20,598 nucleotides of DNA from an uncultured Clostridia bacterium (GTDB lineage: Bacteria; Bacillota_A; Clostridia; Christensenellales; UBA1242): assembly GCA_947629895.1 (NCBI GenBank), contig CANRFP010000015.1:1-20598 (forward strand), read 5' to 3'. The position numbers and the translations under genes are program-made. Positions 9,715 through 18,636 of the stretch are shown in pieces (the stretch's first letter is position 1; each line of letters opens with the position of its first letter). The notes under the pieces are model-generated. The model ran no database searches and was not told the DNA's origin. It worked only from the letters and a program-made list of their open reading frames with translations.

Positions 9715-11868
9715 TTATTCTTCAGTTGAAGTTGTTTTTGGCTTCCTCTCAGCCTTCTCTTTTTCTTTTTGCGCTTCAAGTTCTGCTTTTGGCACAATTC
9801 TGCGAAGGTCAATTCTGCCTTTTTCGTCAATCTTAATCACTTCAACTTCAACGCTGTCGCCAATCTTGACAACATCTTCAACTTTGTCAACATGTTTGTT
9901 TGAAAGTTTTGAAATGTGTATCATTCCTTCTCTTCCAGCACCAAGATCAACAAATGCACCAAAGTTCATTATTCTTGAAACCTTTCCATCATACACATCG
10001 CCAACCTCAGGAACTTCCACAATGCCCGCAATGATATCTCTTGCCTTTTCGCACATTGCCAAATCTTGGCCAGCAATGAACACAGAGCCGTCATCATCAA
10101 TGTCAATCTTAACGCCGGTTTGGTCAATAATTTTGTTGATTGTCTTTCCGCCAGAGCCGATGACATCTTTGATGAAATCTGGGTTGATTTGCATTGTGAT
10201 TATCTTTGGAGCATATTGAGAAATTTGTGGTCTTGGCTTGTCTATGCAAGCAAGAAGTTTTTGCATGATGAACAGTCTTCCAATTCTTGCTCTCTCCAAC
10301 GCCTCAGTGAGAATTGCTCTGTCAATGCCCTTAATTTTGATGTCCATTTGAATTGCAGTTACACCTTTTTCAGTTCCTGTAACTTTGAAATCCATATCGC
10401 CAAAGAAATCTTCAAGCCCTTGAATATCTGAAAGCACTGCAACTTTGTTTGTTTTTTCATCCTTAATAAGCCCCATAGCAATTCCGGAAACAGGTGCAGA
10501 AATTGGCACGCCTCCGTCCATAAGTGCAAGAGTTGAGCCGCAAACACTTGCCATTGAAGAAGAGCCATTTGAGGACAAAACTTCGCTCACAATTCTGAGT
10601 GCATAAGGGAACACATCTTCATTTGGAACAACAGGCTCCAATGCTCTTTCAGCAAGAGCGCCATGTCCAATTTCTCTTCTGCCGGTGCTTTTAATCATCT
10701 TTGCCTCGCCTGTTGCATAAGGTGGCATATTGTAATGGTGAACATAACGATTAACTTCTTCGTCATCAAGTCCTTCAAGTTTTTGAACATCGCTAACTGT
10801 TCCAAGTGTGAGTGCTGAAAGAACTTGCGTTTCACCTCTTGTGAACACAGCCGAGCCATGAACTCTTGGAAGAAGTCCAACCTCGCACCAAATAGGACGA
10901 ATTTCGTCAAGTTTTCTTCCGTCTGGACGAACGCCTTCGTTCAAAATTCTTGCACGAACTTTTTCCTTCTTAACTTTATAAAGCACATCGCTGATTTCTC
11001 TTTCTTTTTCAGGGAAGATTTCTGCAAAATGCTCCAAAATTTGTGCTTTTGCCTCTTCTTCGCGCTCTTCTCTTTCCTTTCTAACAAAAGTGTCAAGAAC
11101 ATGGTCATAAAGTTTGTCAGCATAAACTCTGACTTCTTTCTCCAAATCCTCAGGAATTGTGTAATAAACAATCTTTGGATTTACAGGTTGTCCAATCTCT
11201 GCCTTAATCTTTTTAAGTTCTTTAACAATCTTTTTGATTTCCTCGTGAGCAACCATAATGCCGTTGAGGAAAATGTCCTCTGGAACTTCTTTTGCCCCGC
11301 CTTCAATCATAAGGACGGCCTCTTCCGTTCCGCTGACTGTGAGCGAAAGTTCACTTTTTTCTCTTTCTTCGGCATTTGGATTGATTATAAATTTTCCATC
11401 AACAAGCCCAACTGCAACACTTCCTGTTGGCCCAAGGAATGGGATGTCCGAAATTGAAAGTGCAAACGAAGAGCCAAGCATAGCAAGTGGCTCTGGGCTG
11501 ACGTCTGGGTCTATTGAAAGTGCTGTTGCCACAACAACCACATCATTGAAGAACCCTTTTGGGAAAAGAGGACGAAGAGGTCTGTCAATCAAACGAGAAA
11601 CCAAAATCGCCTTGTCAGAAGGTTTTCCCTCACGCTTTTTAAAACCGCCAGGAATTTTCCCAACAGAATACATTTTTTCTTGATACTCAACGGACAATGG
11701 GAAGAAATCTTGCCCTTCCTTTGCTTGTTCGCTCATAGTAACATTCACCATAACAATGGTGTCGCCCTGTCTTACAAGACAAGATCCATTTGACTGTCCA
11801 CAAAGTTTTCCTGTTTCAAAAATAACATCTTTGCCAGCCACATTAATCACATACTTTTTTGCTTCCAT
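9715..11868 (-). CDS. pnp: Polyribonucleotide nucleotidyltransferase (PNPase)
   Basis: 717 residues, the normal size. PNPase degrades RNA 3'-to-5' by phosphorolysis and can add tails; it works as a trimer in mRNA and sRNA turnover. The order is RNase PH-like core 1 (~10-145), helical linker (~150-300), catalytic core 2 (~315-545), KH domain (~555-605, GSGGK at 571-575) and S1 domain (~622-692), then a short charged tail. Core 2 keeps GRREIGHG (396-403) and FGDMDFK (489-495); D487, D493 and K495 match the catalytic D486, D492 and K494 of the E. coli enzyme by motif alignment. The ATG follows AGGAG by five bases. It lies downstream of rpsO as in many bacteria, but a terminator and a separate promoter between the two suggest independent transcription. 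Confidence 0.98.
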   Translation of the reverse strand: MEAKKYVINVAGKDVIFETGKLCGQSNGSCLVRQGDTIVMVNVTMSEQAKEGQDFFPLSVEYQEKMYSVGKIPGGFKKREGKPSDKAILVSRLIDRPLRPLFPKGFFNDVVVVATALSIDPDVSPEPLAMLGSSFALSISDIPFLGPTGSVAVGLVDGKFIINPNAEEREKSELSLTVSGTEEAVLMIEGGAKEVPEDIFLNGIMVAHEEIKKIVKELKKIKAEIGQPVNPKIVYYTIPEDLEKEVRVYADKLYDHVLDTFVRKEREEREEEAKAQILEHFAEIFPEKEREISDVLYKVKKEKVRARILNEGVRPDGRKLDEIRPIWCEVGLLPRVHGSAVFTRGETQVLSALTLGTVSDVQKLEGLDDEEVNRYVHHYNMPPYATGEAKMIKSTGRREIGHGALAERALEPVVPNEDVFPYALRIVSEVLSSNGSSSMASVCGSTLALMDGGVPISAPVSGIAMGLIKDEKTNKVAVLSDIQGLEDFFGDMDFKVTGTEKGVTAIQMDIKIKGIDRAILTEALERARIGRLFIMQKLLACIDKPRPQISQYAPKIITMQINPDFIKDVIGSGGKTINKIIDQTGVKIDIDDDGSVFIAGQDLAMCEKARDIIAGIVEVPEVGDVYDGKVSRIMNFGAFVDLGAGREGMIHISKLSNKHVDKVEDVVKIGDSVEVEVIKIDEKGRIDLRRIVPKAELEAQKEKEKAERKPKTTSTEE

Positions 11869-11895
11869 AACAACTCCTAATAAAATTCCAAAATT

Positions 11896-11923
11896 ATTTT
11901 AACACACAAACTTTCATTTTCAA
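11896..11923 (-). promoter_or_regulatory. Promoter of pnp
   Basis: TTGAAA (11918-11923) and TAAAAT (11896-11901) with a 16-base spacer, about 25 bases before the pnp start and downstream of the rpsO terminator. Confidence 0.55.
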
Positions 11924-11940
11924 AGCGAAAATAAATTATT

Positions 11941-11976
11941 GCAAAAAAAGAGAGGTAGAAAAATCAAACCTCCCTT
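11941..11976 (-). terminator. Rho-independent terminator of rpsO
   Basis: On the minus strand, aagggaggt (11976-11968) pairs with acctctctt (11956-11948), 9 bp with one G-U, followed by a run of seven T (11949-11943). It starts 5 bases after the rpsO stop codon. Read-through may still feed pnp. Confidence 0.8.
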
Positions 11977-11981
11977 CTTTA

Positions 11982-12251
11982 TTATTTAACTTCTCTAATG
12001 TTTAACTCTTTGATAAGTTTTCTGTAAGCCTCAATATCTCTGTCTTTAAGGTATTGCAAGAAACCTTTTCTTTTTCCGACAAGCATCATAAGCCCGCGAC
12101 GAGAATGGTTGTCCATCTTGTTCTTTTTAAGATGTTCTGTCAAATGGTTGATTCTTTCAGTAAGAAGAGCCACTTGAACTTGAACAGAGCCTGTGTCGTT
12201 TTCGGATTGCTTAAATTTTGAGATAATTTCGCTCTTAATTTGTTTGTCCAT
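11982..12251 (-). CDS. rpsO: 30S ribosomal protein S15
   Basis: 89 residues, the standard length. S15 binds the 16S rRNA central domain early in 30S assembly and contacts 23S rRNA in bridge B4. The conserved core is present: [21 protein letters not shown] near residues 21-41, then [20 protein letters not shown]. The ATG follows GGAGGG closely. It has its own promoter about 90 bases upstream and its own terminator, so it is mainly a single-gene unit ahead of pnp. Confidence 0.98.
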   Translation of the reverse strand: MDKQIKSEIISKFKQSENDTGSVQVQVALLTERINHLTEHLKKNKMDNHSRRGLMMLVGKRKGFLQYLKDRDIEAYRKLIKELNIREVK

Positions 12252-12335
12252 ACTCCCTCCAAAAATTTTTTTAACACCAAAGACAAAGCAAAGGGCTTGA
12301 AGGAAACCGCAAAACTGTGCCTAAGGTTTATCGAC
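12252..12335 (-). promoter_or_regulatory. rpsO mRNA leader, candidate S15 autoregulatory region
   Basis: The predicted transcript has a leader of about 84 bases. AAACC and GGTTT (minus strand, ~12330-12304) can form a stem with further short pairings inside and around it. S15 represses its own mRNA through structured leaders in several bacterial groups. I cannot match this one to a known class, so the role is a guess from position. Confidence 0.3.
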
Positions 12336-12341
12336 TTTGCA

Positions 12342-12370
12342 AGTATAACACACCGACAAAAAAAAGTAAA
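12342..12370 (-). promoter_or_regulatory. Promoter of rpsO
   Basis: TTTACT (12365-12370) and TATACT (12342-12347) with a 17-base spacer on the minus strand, pointing away from the HTH gene promoter. Confidence 0.6.
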
Positions 12371-12419
12371 GTGTTTTTAGCAAAATTTTCAAATCCAATA
12401 AAGACTGTTAAAAATTTTT

Positions 12420-12435
12420 GTAAACAATTGTTTAC
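12420..12435. promoter_or_regulatory. Perfect 16-bp palindrome, candidate operator of the HTH regulator
   Basis: GTAAACAATTGTTTAC reads the same on both strands. It lies 27 bases upstream of the -10 of the HTH gene, about where a weak or missing -35 would need help or be blocked, and between the divergent HTH and rpsO promoters. Small Cro/CI-type regulators often bind such palindromes at their own promoters; the link is inference. Confidence 0.5.
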
Positions 12436-12462
12436 TTTTAAGTTTTTTTTATTTGCAAACTG

Positions 12463-12483
12463 TATAATTGCTTTGTGTACACA
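12463..12483 (+). promoter_or_regulatory. -10 element and start-point palindrome of the HTH gene
   Basis: A perfect TATAAT (12463-12468) has no recognisable -35 at 16-18 bases upstream. A 10-bp palindrome TGTGTACACA (12474-12483) covers the expected start point. The weak -35 suggests that a bound protein controls this promoter. Confidence 0.5.
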
Positions 12484-12498
12484 TAAAAGGAGTTAAAA

Positions 12499-12729
12499 AT
12501 GAAACAAAAAATAACATTTGAGGATGTAATAAACACGGAGTTAATTAAAAAATACATGAAAGACAATAACCTTTCTAAAAGAGAATTTGCAAGAAAATGT
12601 AATCTAAATGTTTGGAATTTAGACGCAGTTTTGCAAGGAAGGAACTGCCGAGTTGTCTATTTTGCTAAGATTGCAAAAGCAATGAATGTTCAACTTAAAG
12701 ATTTGTTTTTGCAAAAAAATAATCAATAG
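12499..12729 (+). CDS. Small Cro/CI (XRE)-type helix-turn-helix protein
   Basis: 76 residues, the only plus-strand protein gene supported here. The ATG follows AAGGAG by six bases. Residues ~13-70 form an XRE-type five-helix domain: NNLSKREFARKCNLNVWNLDAVLQGR (about 23-48) is the helix-turn-helix, and VVYFAKIAKAMNVQLKDLF is the usual C-terminal helix pair. No effector or dimerisation domain follows. It has no partner gene: rpsO is divergent and hemZ convergent. It is probably a small DNA-binding regulator that may control itself through the palindromes upstream; an antitoxin-like role is possible, but there is no toxin beside it. Confidence 0.85.
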   Translation: MKQKITFEDVINTELIKKYMKDNNLSKREFARKCNLNVWNLDAVLQGRNCRVVYFAKIAKAMNVQLKDLFLQKNNQ

Positions 12730-12746
12730 TTGATTTTCTTTTGCTT

Positions 12747-12772
12747 ACTTTTCTTTTCTCCAAAAGAAAAGT
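12747..12772. other. Hairpin between convergent HTH and hemZ genes
   Basis: A perfect 11-bp inverted repeat, acttttctttt (12747-12757) and aaaagaaaagt (12762-12772), with a 4-base loop. It begins 1 base after the hemZ stop codon and lies 17 bases after the HTH stop codon. No run of T follows on either strand, so it is at best a weak terminator or a 3'-end stabilising hairpin. Confidence 0.45.
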
Positions 12773-12773
12773 A

Positions 12774-14177
12774 TCAGAAGAAATTCTTTTTCTTTTCAAT
12801 CATTTCGTCAATGCGTGAGATGTAATCCTCAATAAATTTGCAGTTTGGCAAGCGCTCTATTCGGTTTTCAGTGGTGAAAACTCTTTTTGATATTGCCCCT
12901 GCGCCAAGTGCAATCACAGAAGAGGTGTCCTCCATGCTGTCAATGTTGAACACGCACACATTTCCATCTCTGAAATAGCCCACATTTTCAAGCCCGCCCA
13001 TTTGGTGCTTTTGCCTGTATATATAATAAGGATGATAGCCATTTTCCAAAAGGGTTTTTTCAGCATAGTCCACCATTTTCACAATGTCCGCTTCAAATTT
13101 CACCTCCTCGCCTCTTATTTGTGATGCGTTTTTCACAGACAAAGTGTGAACGGTTATGTTTTCAGGATAAAGTTCCAAAAGCGTGCTTATTGTTCTTTTA
13201 AAAATGCCAAAACGCTCACCCGTCAGCCCAGCAATGATGTCCATATTCACCACAAAGCCAAATTCAAGCGCCATTTTGTAACTTTCAAGAACTTGTGCAT
13301 TTGTGGTTTTTCTGCCAATTCTTTTCAGCGTGCTTTCGCAAAAAGTTTGTGGATTGATGCAAATCCTCGTTACGCCATATTTTTTAAGCACTTCAAATTT
13401 TTCTCTGGTTATCGTGTCCGCCCTGCCGCATTCAACGGTGAATTCGCTGACGGGATAGTTCAAATTGGACAAAAGCCTGTCAAGTTGCTGAGCCGTCAAT
13501 ATGGTTGGCGTGCCGCCTCCAATGTATATCGTGCGAACAATATAGCAGTTTTCGTGAATGATTTTTTTAACTGCCTCAACTTCCTTTAAAAGACAAGCCA
13601 AATATTCTTCCATTTTGTTTGAAACTTTGGAATATTCGCTTGAAATAAAAGAGCAATAGTTGCATCTGCTTGGGCAGACAGGAATGTTGATAAAAAGGTC
13701 TATAAGTTTGTCATTTTTGATGATGCATTTTTGATTTTTTAATATCTCCACAACAAGTTTTGCTTTGTCCGCAGAAACATGATAGTCTCTCACCAAAACC
13801 TCGTGGATGAGATGCGGTTTAACTTCACCTCTTTCAATCAAATCTCTTGCAAATTTTGTTGGCCTCACCCCCGTGAGCGAACCCCATGGCAGGCTCTTTT
13901 TGGAAATTTTGCTTAAAACATCATACAAGTGATTTTTAAAGTGCCTTTTCATAAGGCTTTTTTGCAAAAGTGGAGTTGTGTTTGGCAAAATGAAAGTTTG
14001 CGTGTTCTCTTTTGCATCACTTCCACTTCCTGTTTCAATCACGCTTGTGAGAGTGTTGCCTTCAAGCGAAAATGTGTGTTTCAATGAAAAAGGCAAGTCC
14101 TCTTCTTTGTAAAAAAGGTTCACCAAATCTTGCATATCCTTTTCAAAATCGGCATTTTCGCACTCAATTTTCATCAT
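12774..14177 (-). CDS. hemZ: HemZ-type radical SAM protein (coproporphyrinogen III dehydrogenase family)
   Basis: 467 residues, usual for HemZ. The radical SAM motif CPSRCNYC (C168, C172, C175) binds a 4Fe-4S cluster and is followed by GGGTPT (220-225), which contacts S-adenosylmethionine. The HemZ-type N-terminal signature WGSLTGVRPTK lies at 99-109, ahead of the SAM barrel. The family is annotated as oxygen-independent coproporphyrinogen III oxidase, but no other haem gene is near, so the substrate is uncertain. Its ATG overlaps the relA stop codon by 4 nt. A second ATG immediately after it (14174) sits at a better distance (6 bases) from AGGAG and may be the true start. HemZ near relA is a common Firmicutes arrangement. 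Confidence 0.92.
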   Translation of the reverse strand: MMKIECENADFEKDMQDLVNLFYKEEDLPFSLKHTFSLEGNTLTSVIETGSGSDAKENTQTFILPNTTPLLQKSLMKRHFKNHLYDVLSKISKKSLPWGSLTGVRPTKFARDLIERGEVKPHLIHEVLVRDYHVSADKAKLVVEILKNQKCIIKNDKLIDLFINIPVCPSRCNYCSFISSEYSKVSNKMEEYLACLLKEVEAVKKIIHENCYIVRTIYIGGGTPTILTAQQLDRLLSNLNYPVSEFTVECGRADTITREKFEVLKKYGVTRICINPQTFCESTLKRIGRKTTNAQVLESYKMALEFGFVVNMDIIAGLTGERFGIFKRTISTLLELYPENITVHTLSVKNASQIRGEEVKFEADIVKMVDYAEKTLLENGYHPYYIYRQKHQMGGLENVGYFRDGNVCVFNIDSMEDTSSVIALGAGAISKRVFTTENRIERLPNCKFIEDYISRIDEMIEKKKNFF

Positions 14178-16258
14178 TCGCTCCTATAAACTTTCAAAAC
14201 GTGTTTCAAACTTGAAAAAGAATTCATTATTGTTTCAAGTTCTTTCTTATTTGTGATGGTTACAACAATTTCAAACACAAGTGTGTCCTTAAACTCTTTA
14301 TAGCCAAAGCCTTTTAAGTTGCCTTTCAACGCTCTTGCCGCCGTGTTCAAAGAATTTATAACAGAGTTTAAATTGTCCGTTTCAACCTTTATAACCGCAA
14401 CAAAATCAGTTGAACGGTCGTCTTGCCACTCCGCTTTAATAAGGCGCTCCGGCTCTAAGTATTTGATGTTTTGGCAATTTGCTCGGTGAATTGTCACGCC
14501 TTTCCCTCGCGAAATATATCCCACAATGTCATCACCCGTAACAGGCGTGCAGCAGCCGGCGTAGCGAATAAGCATTCCGCTGTCACCATCAATCAAAATG
14601 CCGTCTTTGTTTTTCCTAACTGTTATGTGGTTTTCTTTTATGTTGAATGGTTTGTCCTTATTATACAAATTAACAAGTCTGCCAACCACACTTCCAACCG
14701 TCAAACTCCCCGCGCCAATTTCGGCATAAAGCACATCAAGTTCTTCTATCATGTAAGTTTTTGCAATTTCAAGCAAATATTTTTCCTTTTGCTCCTTGCT
14801 TATATTCAAGTTTTTGGATTTTAAATTTTGCTCCAAAATGCTTTTCCCAATCCTAACATTTTCCTCTTTGAGTTGGCTTTTGAAAAACGCCCTGATTTTT
14901 GCTCTGGCACTTGATGTTTTGATGAAATTAAGCCAATCTCGCGAAGGCCCTTTGCTGTTTTGATTGGTTATGATTTCAACCACATCGCCATTTGAAAGTT
15001 TTGTGTTTATTGGCACAATTTTTCCATTTATTTTTCCGCCAACGCAAGTGTTTCCTATGTCAGAATGAATGGCATAGGCAAAGTCCACAACGCTTGCCCC
15101 AAGAGGAAATTCAAGCACCTTCCCTTTTGGTGTTTGCACAAAAATCGATTCTCCATAAAGGTCCACTTTCAAAGTTTCCAAAAATTCGTCTGGCGACAAA
15201 CTTTCTGCCGTGTCAAGCATCTGCCTAAACCAAGTGAGTTTTTTGTCAAACTCGTTTTGTTTGCGGCTTTTTTCTTTGTAAATCCAATGCGCCGCAATTC
15301 CATATTCGGCGTGCTTATGCATTTCAAACGTGCGAATTTGAATTTCAAGAGGGCGGTCATTGTCGGCAACAATTGTTGTGTGCAAACTTTGATAGCCATT
15401 TGGCTTTGGGTTGGCTATATAATCCTTAACTCTGCCCTGAATTGGTTTGTATATGGCATGAATTTTGCCAAAAACGGAATAACAGTCCTCCACCGTTGGC
15501 ACAAGCACCCTCATTGCAACAAGGTCATACACCTTTCCAAGCGTGATGTCCTTTTTCACAAGCTTTTTGTAAACGCTGTAAAAGTGCTTTTGTCTGGACT
15601 GAATTTCGCCCTTAATTTCAAGTTCGTCCAAAATTTGTTTAAGTTTTTGAGTGGTTATGTTGATTTGCTTTTGATTTGCCTCTTTTCCCATCAGCGCATC
15701 ATTTTTAAACTGCTCAAAAACCTCTGGCTCCAAAAGTTCAAAACACGTGTCCTCAAATTCATACTTAAACTTTGCCAGCCCAAGCCTTTCGGCAAGCGGT
15801 GCAAAAATATCTCTTATCATCTGAACAAAAGTTTTTTGCTCTTGCGTGAGAGGAAGTTTTAATTCTTTTAAATCGTACAAAAGCGTTGCAAATTTGATGA
15901 TAATCACCCGCATATCTTGACAAATTGCAACAAACATTCGCCTAATGTCCTCAGCCTGCCCGCCTTTGGTTAGGCTTGAAACATCCCTTATTATCTTAAA
16001 AATTTCATAGATTTTCTTTTGATTTTTTGTTAAATTCACAGAAAGTTTTTCCGCTTCCGTTGGCCTAACCTTAAAATATTGAAACAAAATGTATGCCACA
16101 AGAACTTCATCTTGAATGTGATATTCAATCATGGTCTCAATGACGGCATAAAGTCTTGGAAGCGTTAAATCTTCCAACTTAACATCATCAATAAGTTTTT
16201 GCTCTTTTTCCGTTAAGTTAAAATTTTCGGAAATTGTTTGCAATATTTTTTCTCTCAT
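14174..16258 (-). CDS. relA: RelA/SpoT-family (p)ppGpp synthetase with degenerate hydrolase domain
   Basis: 694 residues, about 40 short of typical long Rel proteins. The order is pseudo-hydrolase (~1-190), synthetase (~210-330), TGS (~365-430, TPKGKVLEFPLGASVVDFAY), a helical region, a Cys-containing zinc-finger-like region (CCTPVTGDDIVGYISRGKG, 569-587) and C-terminal ACT (~618-692). The synthetase has GRVKDYIANPKPNGYQSLHTT (275-295), including RXKD (276-279), the form found in bifunctional Rel rather than the EXDD of proteobacterial RelA. The hydrolase HDxxED motif is absent, and the usual KLADRLHNMRT is replaced by KFATLLYDLKE (122-132), so (p)ppGpp hydrolysis is probably lost. It makes the stringent-response alarmone on stalled ribosomes. 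Its ATG overlaps the recJ stop by 4 nt and follows GGGAG. Confidence 0.95.
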   Translation of the reverse strand: MREKILQTISENFNLTEKEQKLIDDVKLEDLTLPRLYAVIETMIEYHIQDEVLVAYILFQYFKVRPTEAEKLSVNLTKNQKKIYEIFKIIRDVSSLTKGGQAEDIRRMFVAICQDMRVIIIKFATLLYDLKELKLPLTQEQKTFVQMIRDIFAPLAERLGLAKFKYEFEDTCFELLEPEVFEQFKNDALMGKEANQKQINITTQKLKQILDELEIKGEIQSRQKHFYSVYKKLVKKDITLGKVYDLVAMRVLVPTVEDCYSVFGKIHAIYKPIQGRVKDYIANPKPNGYQSLHTTIVADNDRPLEIQIRTFEMHKHAEYGIAAHWIYKEKSRKQNEFDKKLTWFRQMLDTAESLSPDEFLETLKVDLYGESIFVQTPKGKVLEFPLGASVVDFAYAIHSDIGNTCVGGKINGKIVPINTKLSNGDVVEIITNQNSKGPSRDWLNFIKTSSARAKIRAFFKSQLKEENVRIGKSILEQNLKSKNLNISKEQKEKYLLEIAKTYMIEELDVLYAEIGAGSLTVGSVVGRLVNLYNKDKPFNIKENHITVRKNKDGILIDGDSGMLIRYAGCCTPVTGDDIVGYISRGKGVTIHRANCQNIKYLEPERLIKAEWQDDRSTDFVAVIKVETDNLNSVINSLNTAARALKGNLKGFGYKEFKDTLVFEIVVTITNKKELETIMNSFSSLKHVLKVYRSE

Positions 16259-18603
16259 TTTGCTCCCAAAGTGCTTTTCAACAACATAAGTTTATTATAA
16301 AGTTTTGATTGTGTCAACTCTTTTTTAACATCTTGAACTGCCTCAATCCAAAGCCCGTCCGCTTCAAGTTCTTTAATAAGCCCAAGTTCTTTAAACACCA
16401 AATATGCAACATAAAAAGTGTCAAAACCAACCTTGTTTTTCATCTTGGAATAATAGTCAAAAATTGAATTGCATCTTGAAATTTGTTTTGATGTTAAAAT
16501 CCTAAACACCTTTCCAAATGCATCTCGGAAAAGGTCCAAATTGGCATATCTTTGCTTGTCCACAGCCTTTTCCATAGGCAAAAAGATTTCCGCTTTTGTT
16601 ACTTTTTGAATTTCGCTTAAATACCCCTCGTCAAGCACAGGCAAAAGGAACACAATTTTTGAAAAATTCTTTGCCCATTCCACCCCAATAGGCGAAAGTA
16701 GAAGGCTGTTGTAGCCCGTGCATGTTTTGTCGCAAATTCCAATGTGATAGATGTTTTCTTTTGAATATTCTCGCGAAAAATTAACAAAATCATAGGCAGA
16801 ATATGTCACAAAAGCTGTGCCAAACACCTCGCTTTGCGTGCTGGCAACAAAGTTCAACAAATCCGCTTTTGGATAGTAAGAAAATTTGCACTCCTCCCCG
16901 TCAAACAAAAGTTGTTGATATTGGAAAGGATAGATAAGGCTGTGGGCGTTTTCAACAATAAAACTGCCCATGTCAAAATCCTCAACAACGCCAACTTTTC
17001 CGCTTCCCTGAAACTCAAAAATAAAGTTTTTGTAGCGCGAAAATTTTAAACCGTTGTAATTTTTAAGATAATTAAAATAAATAAGTTCCAAGTCGCCAAT
17101 TTTAACATCGCAATGCTGGGGAGTGTATTTTCTTGGCGTTATCTCAACATTTTCGGCGCAAATTTTAAATTTTGGCCTTGCATTGTCGCATCCATAAGGC
17201 TCTAACAAAGAAAGTTCCTTCAAAAATCTGTCCGTTAAATCCTCGCTCTTAACTTCCATGTCATAATATTTGATAGGAATGAAAACTTTGTCACTCACAT
17301 GCTCAAAAGCGAATGCGTTCACACGATTGCAAAATTCTTCATAATGCTCTCTTTTTAATGTCAGCCCTGCCGCCATGGTGTGTCCGCCAAAAGTTTCCAA
17401 AATGTCTTGCAAAGAGGAAAGCAATTCGTGGATGTTTATGTCATCAATGCTTCGCCCAGAGCCATGCAAAATTCCGTCATCGGAAAGCGAGAACAAAAAC
17501 ACCGGCCTGTTGTAATTTTCAACAAGTTTTGCGCATACAATTCCAAGCACGCCTTGGTCCCATTTTTTTGACGCCAAACAAATCACGCGCGTTTTGGATA
17601 GGTCCATTTTTTGAATGGCTTTTTCACAGTCCTCAAAAATTTTTGATGACAATTCTTGCCTTTTTTGATTGTGTTTTTTAATTCGGTCAAGATATTTCCT
17701 AACCGTCACGGCATCTTCGCACATATAAAGCGCAAGGCTGTCCTTTGCATCGCCCATTCGCCCCGATGAGTTGATTTTTGGAGCAATTTTAAAAGCAATG
17801 TCGGTTGATGTTGCGTTTGTGAGTGAAACTTTGTTTTCCTTAAAAAGCATTTTCACGCCAAAAGGAAGTTTTTCCAACATTTTAAGCCCGCGCTTAACAA
17901 TGTTTCGGTTTTCTCCCGTCAGCGAAACGATGTCCGCAATGGTTGCAATGGCGGCGATAGGCAAAAATTCTTCCGCTTTTTTCTGCCCAAGAAGCGCCTC
18001 GCTCATCTTATACGCCATCCCCGTTCCACAAAGTTCTCTGAATGGATAATCCTGCCCCTCAATTTTGGCATTCAAAATCAAAGTGTTTGGCAAAATTTCT
18101 GGAATTTCGTGATGGTCGGTGACAATAATTTCAATCCCTTTGCTTTTGGCATATTCCACCTCTTTGGCACACGAAATGCCACAATCCACCGTGATGATAA
18201 GGTCTGGTGAAAATTCTTTTTCCACCTTGTCCAAACTCTCACACGTCAGCCCATAGCCATCAACATATCTGTTTGGCAGATAAAAATCGGCATTTATTCC
18301 AAGTTTTTTAAGCGTTTTAAGCATAATGGCAGTTGCAGAAACCCCATCAACATCATAATCGCCAAAAATCAAAACTCGGTCACCCAAGTCTCTTGCCAAC
18401 TGTATTCTCTCGCAAAATTCTTTCATTCCTTTGATAAGGAATGGGTCAAGCAACGCTCCCATAGAGAGATAACTTTCAATTTCTTCTTTACTAGACAGTC
18501 CACGAGATAAAATCAAATACATTGTTGAAGGCAAGAGATTAAAACTTTCCGCAAACTCATTCACAAGAGATGAGTTTTTGTTAAAAAATTTCTTAAAAAT
18601 CAT
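16255..18603 (-). CDS. recJ: Single-stranded-DNA-specific 5'-3' exonuclease RecJ
   Basis: 782 residues, as in other Firmicutes. RecJ resects 5' ends for RecF-type recombination and acts in mismatch repair. The DHH-family metal-binding motifs are all present: FGDYDVDG (80-87), TVDCG (138-142), VTDHHE (161-166) and ATIADIVSL (219-227). The DHHA1 part carries GSGRS (381-385) and GGHTMAAGL (406-414). Residues beyond ~430 form the OB-fold and a long, less conserved C-terminal region. The ATG is seven bases after AAGGTG. It is the first gene of recJ-relA-hemZ, with relA starting inside its stop codon. Confidence 0.96.
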   Translation of the reverse strand: MIFKKFFNKNSSLVNEFAESFNLLPSTMYLILSRGLSSKEEIESYLSMGALLDPFLIKGMKEFCERIQLARDLGDRVLIFGDYDVDGVSATAIMLKTLKKLGINADFYLPNRYVDGYGLTCESLDKVEKEFSPDLIITVDCGISCAKEVEYAKSKGIEIIVTDHHEIPEILPNTLILNAKIEGQDYPFRELCGTGMAYKMSEALLGQKKAEEFLPIAAIATIADIVSLTGENRNIVKRGLKMLEKLPFGVKMLFKENKVSLTNATSTDIAFKIAPKINSSGRMGDAKDSLALYMCEDAVTVRKYLDRIKKHNQKRQELSSKIFEDCEKAIQKMDLSKTRVICLASKKWDQGVLGIVCAKLVENYNRPVFLFSLSDDGILHGSGRSIDDINIHELLSSLQDILETFGGHTMAAGLTLKREHYEEFCNRVNAFAFEHVSDKVFIPIKYYDMEVKSEDLTDRFLKELSLLEPYGCDNARPKFKICAENVEITPRKYTPQHCDVKIGDLELIYFNYLKNYNGLKFSRYKNFIFEFQGSGKVGVVEDFDMGSFIVENAHSLIYPFQYQQLLFDGEECKFSYYPKADLLNFVASTQSEVFGTAFVTYSAYDFVNFSREYSKENIYHIGICDKTCTGYNSLLLSPIGVEWAKNFSKIVFLLPVLDEGYLSEIQKVTKAEIFLPMEKAVDKQRYANLDLFRDAFGKVFRILTSKQISRCNSIFDYYSKMKNKVGFDTFYVAYLVFKELGLIKELEADGLWIEAVQDVKKELTQSKLYNKLMLLKSTLGAK

Positions 18604-18636
18604 TTTCTTGCACCTTAAACAAACTTTTTCAAATTT

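Noticed and set aside
12747..12772. Strong inverted repeat as a rho-independent terminator
   Set aside because: No T run follows the stem on either strand, so I list it only as a hairpin.
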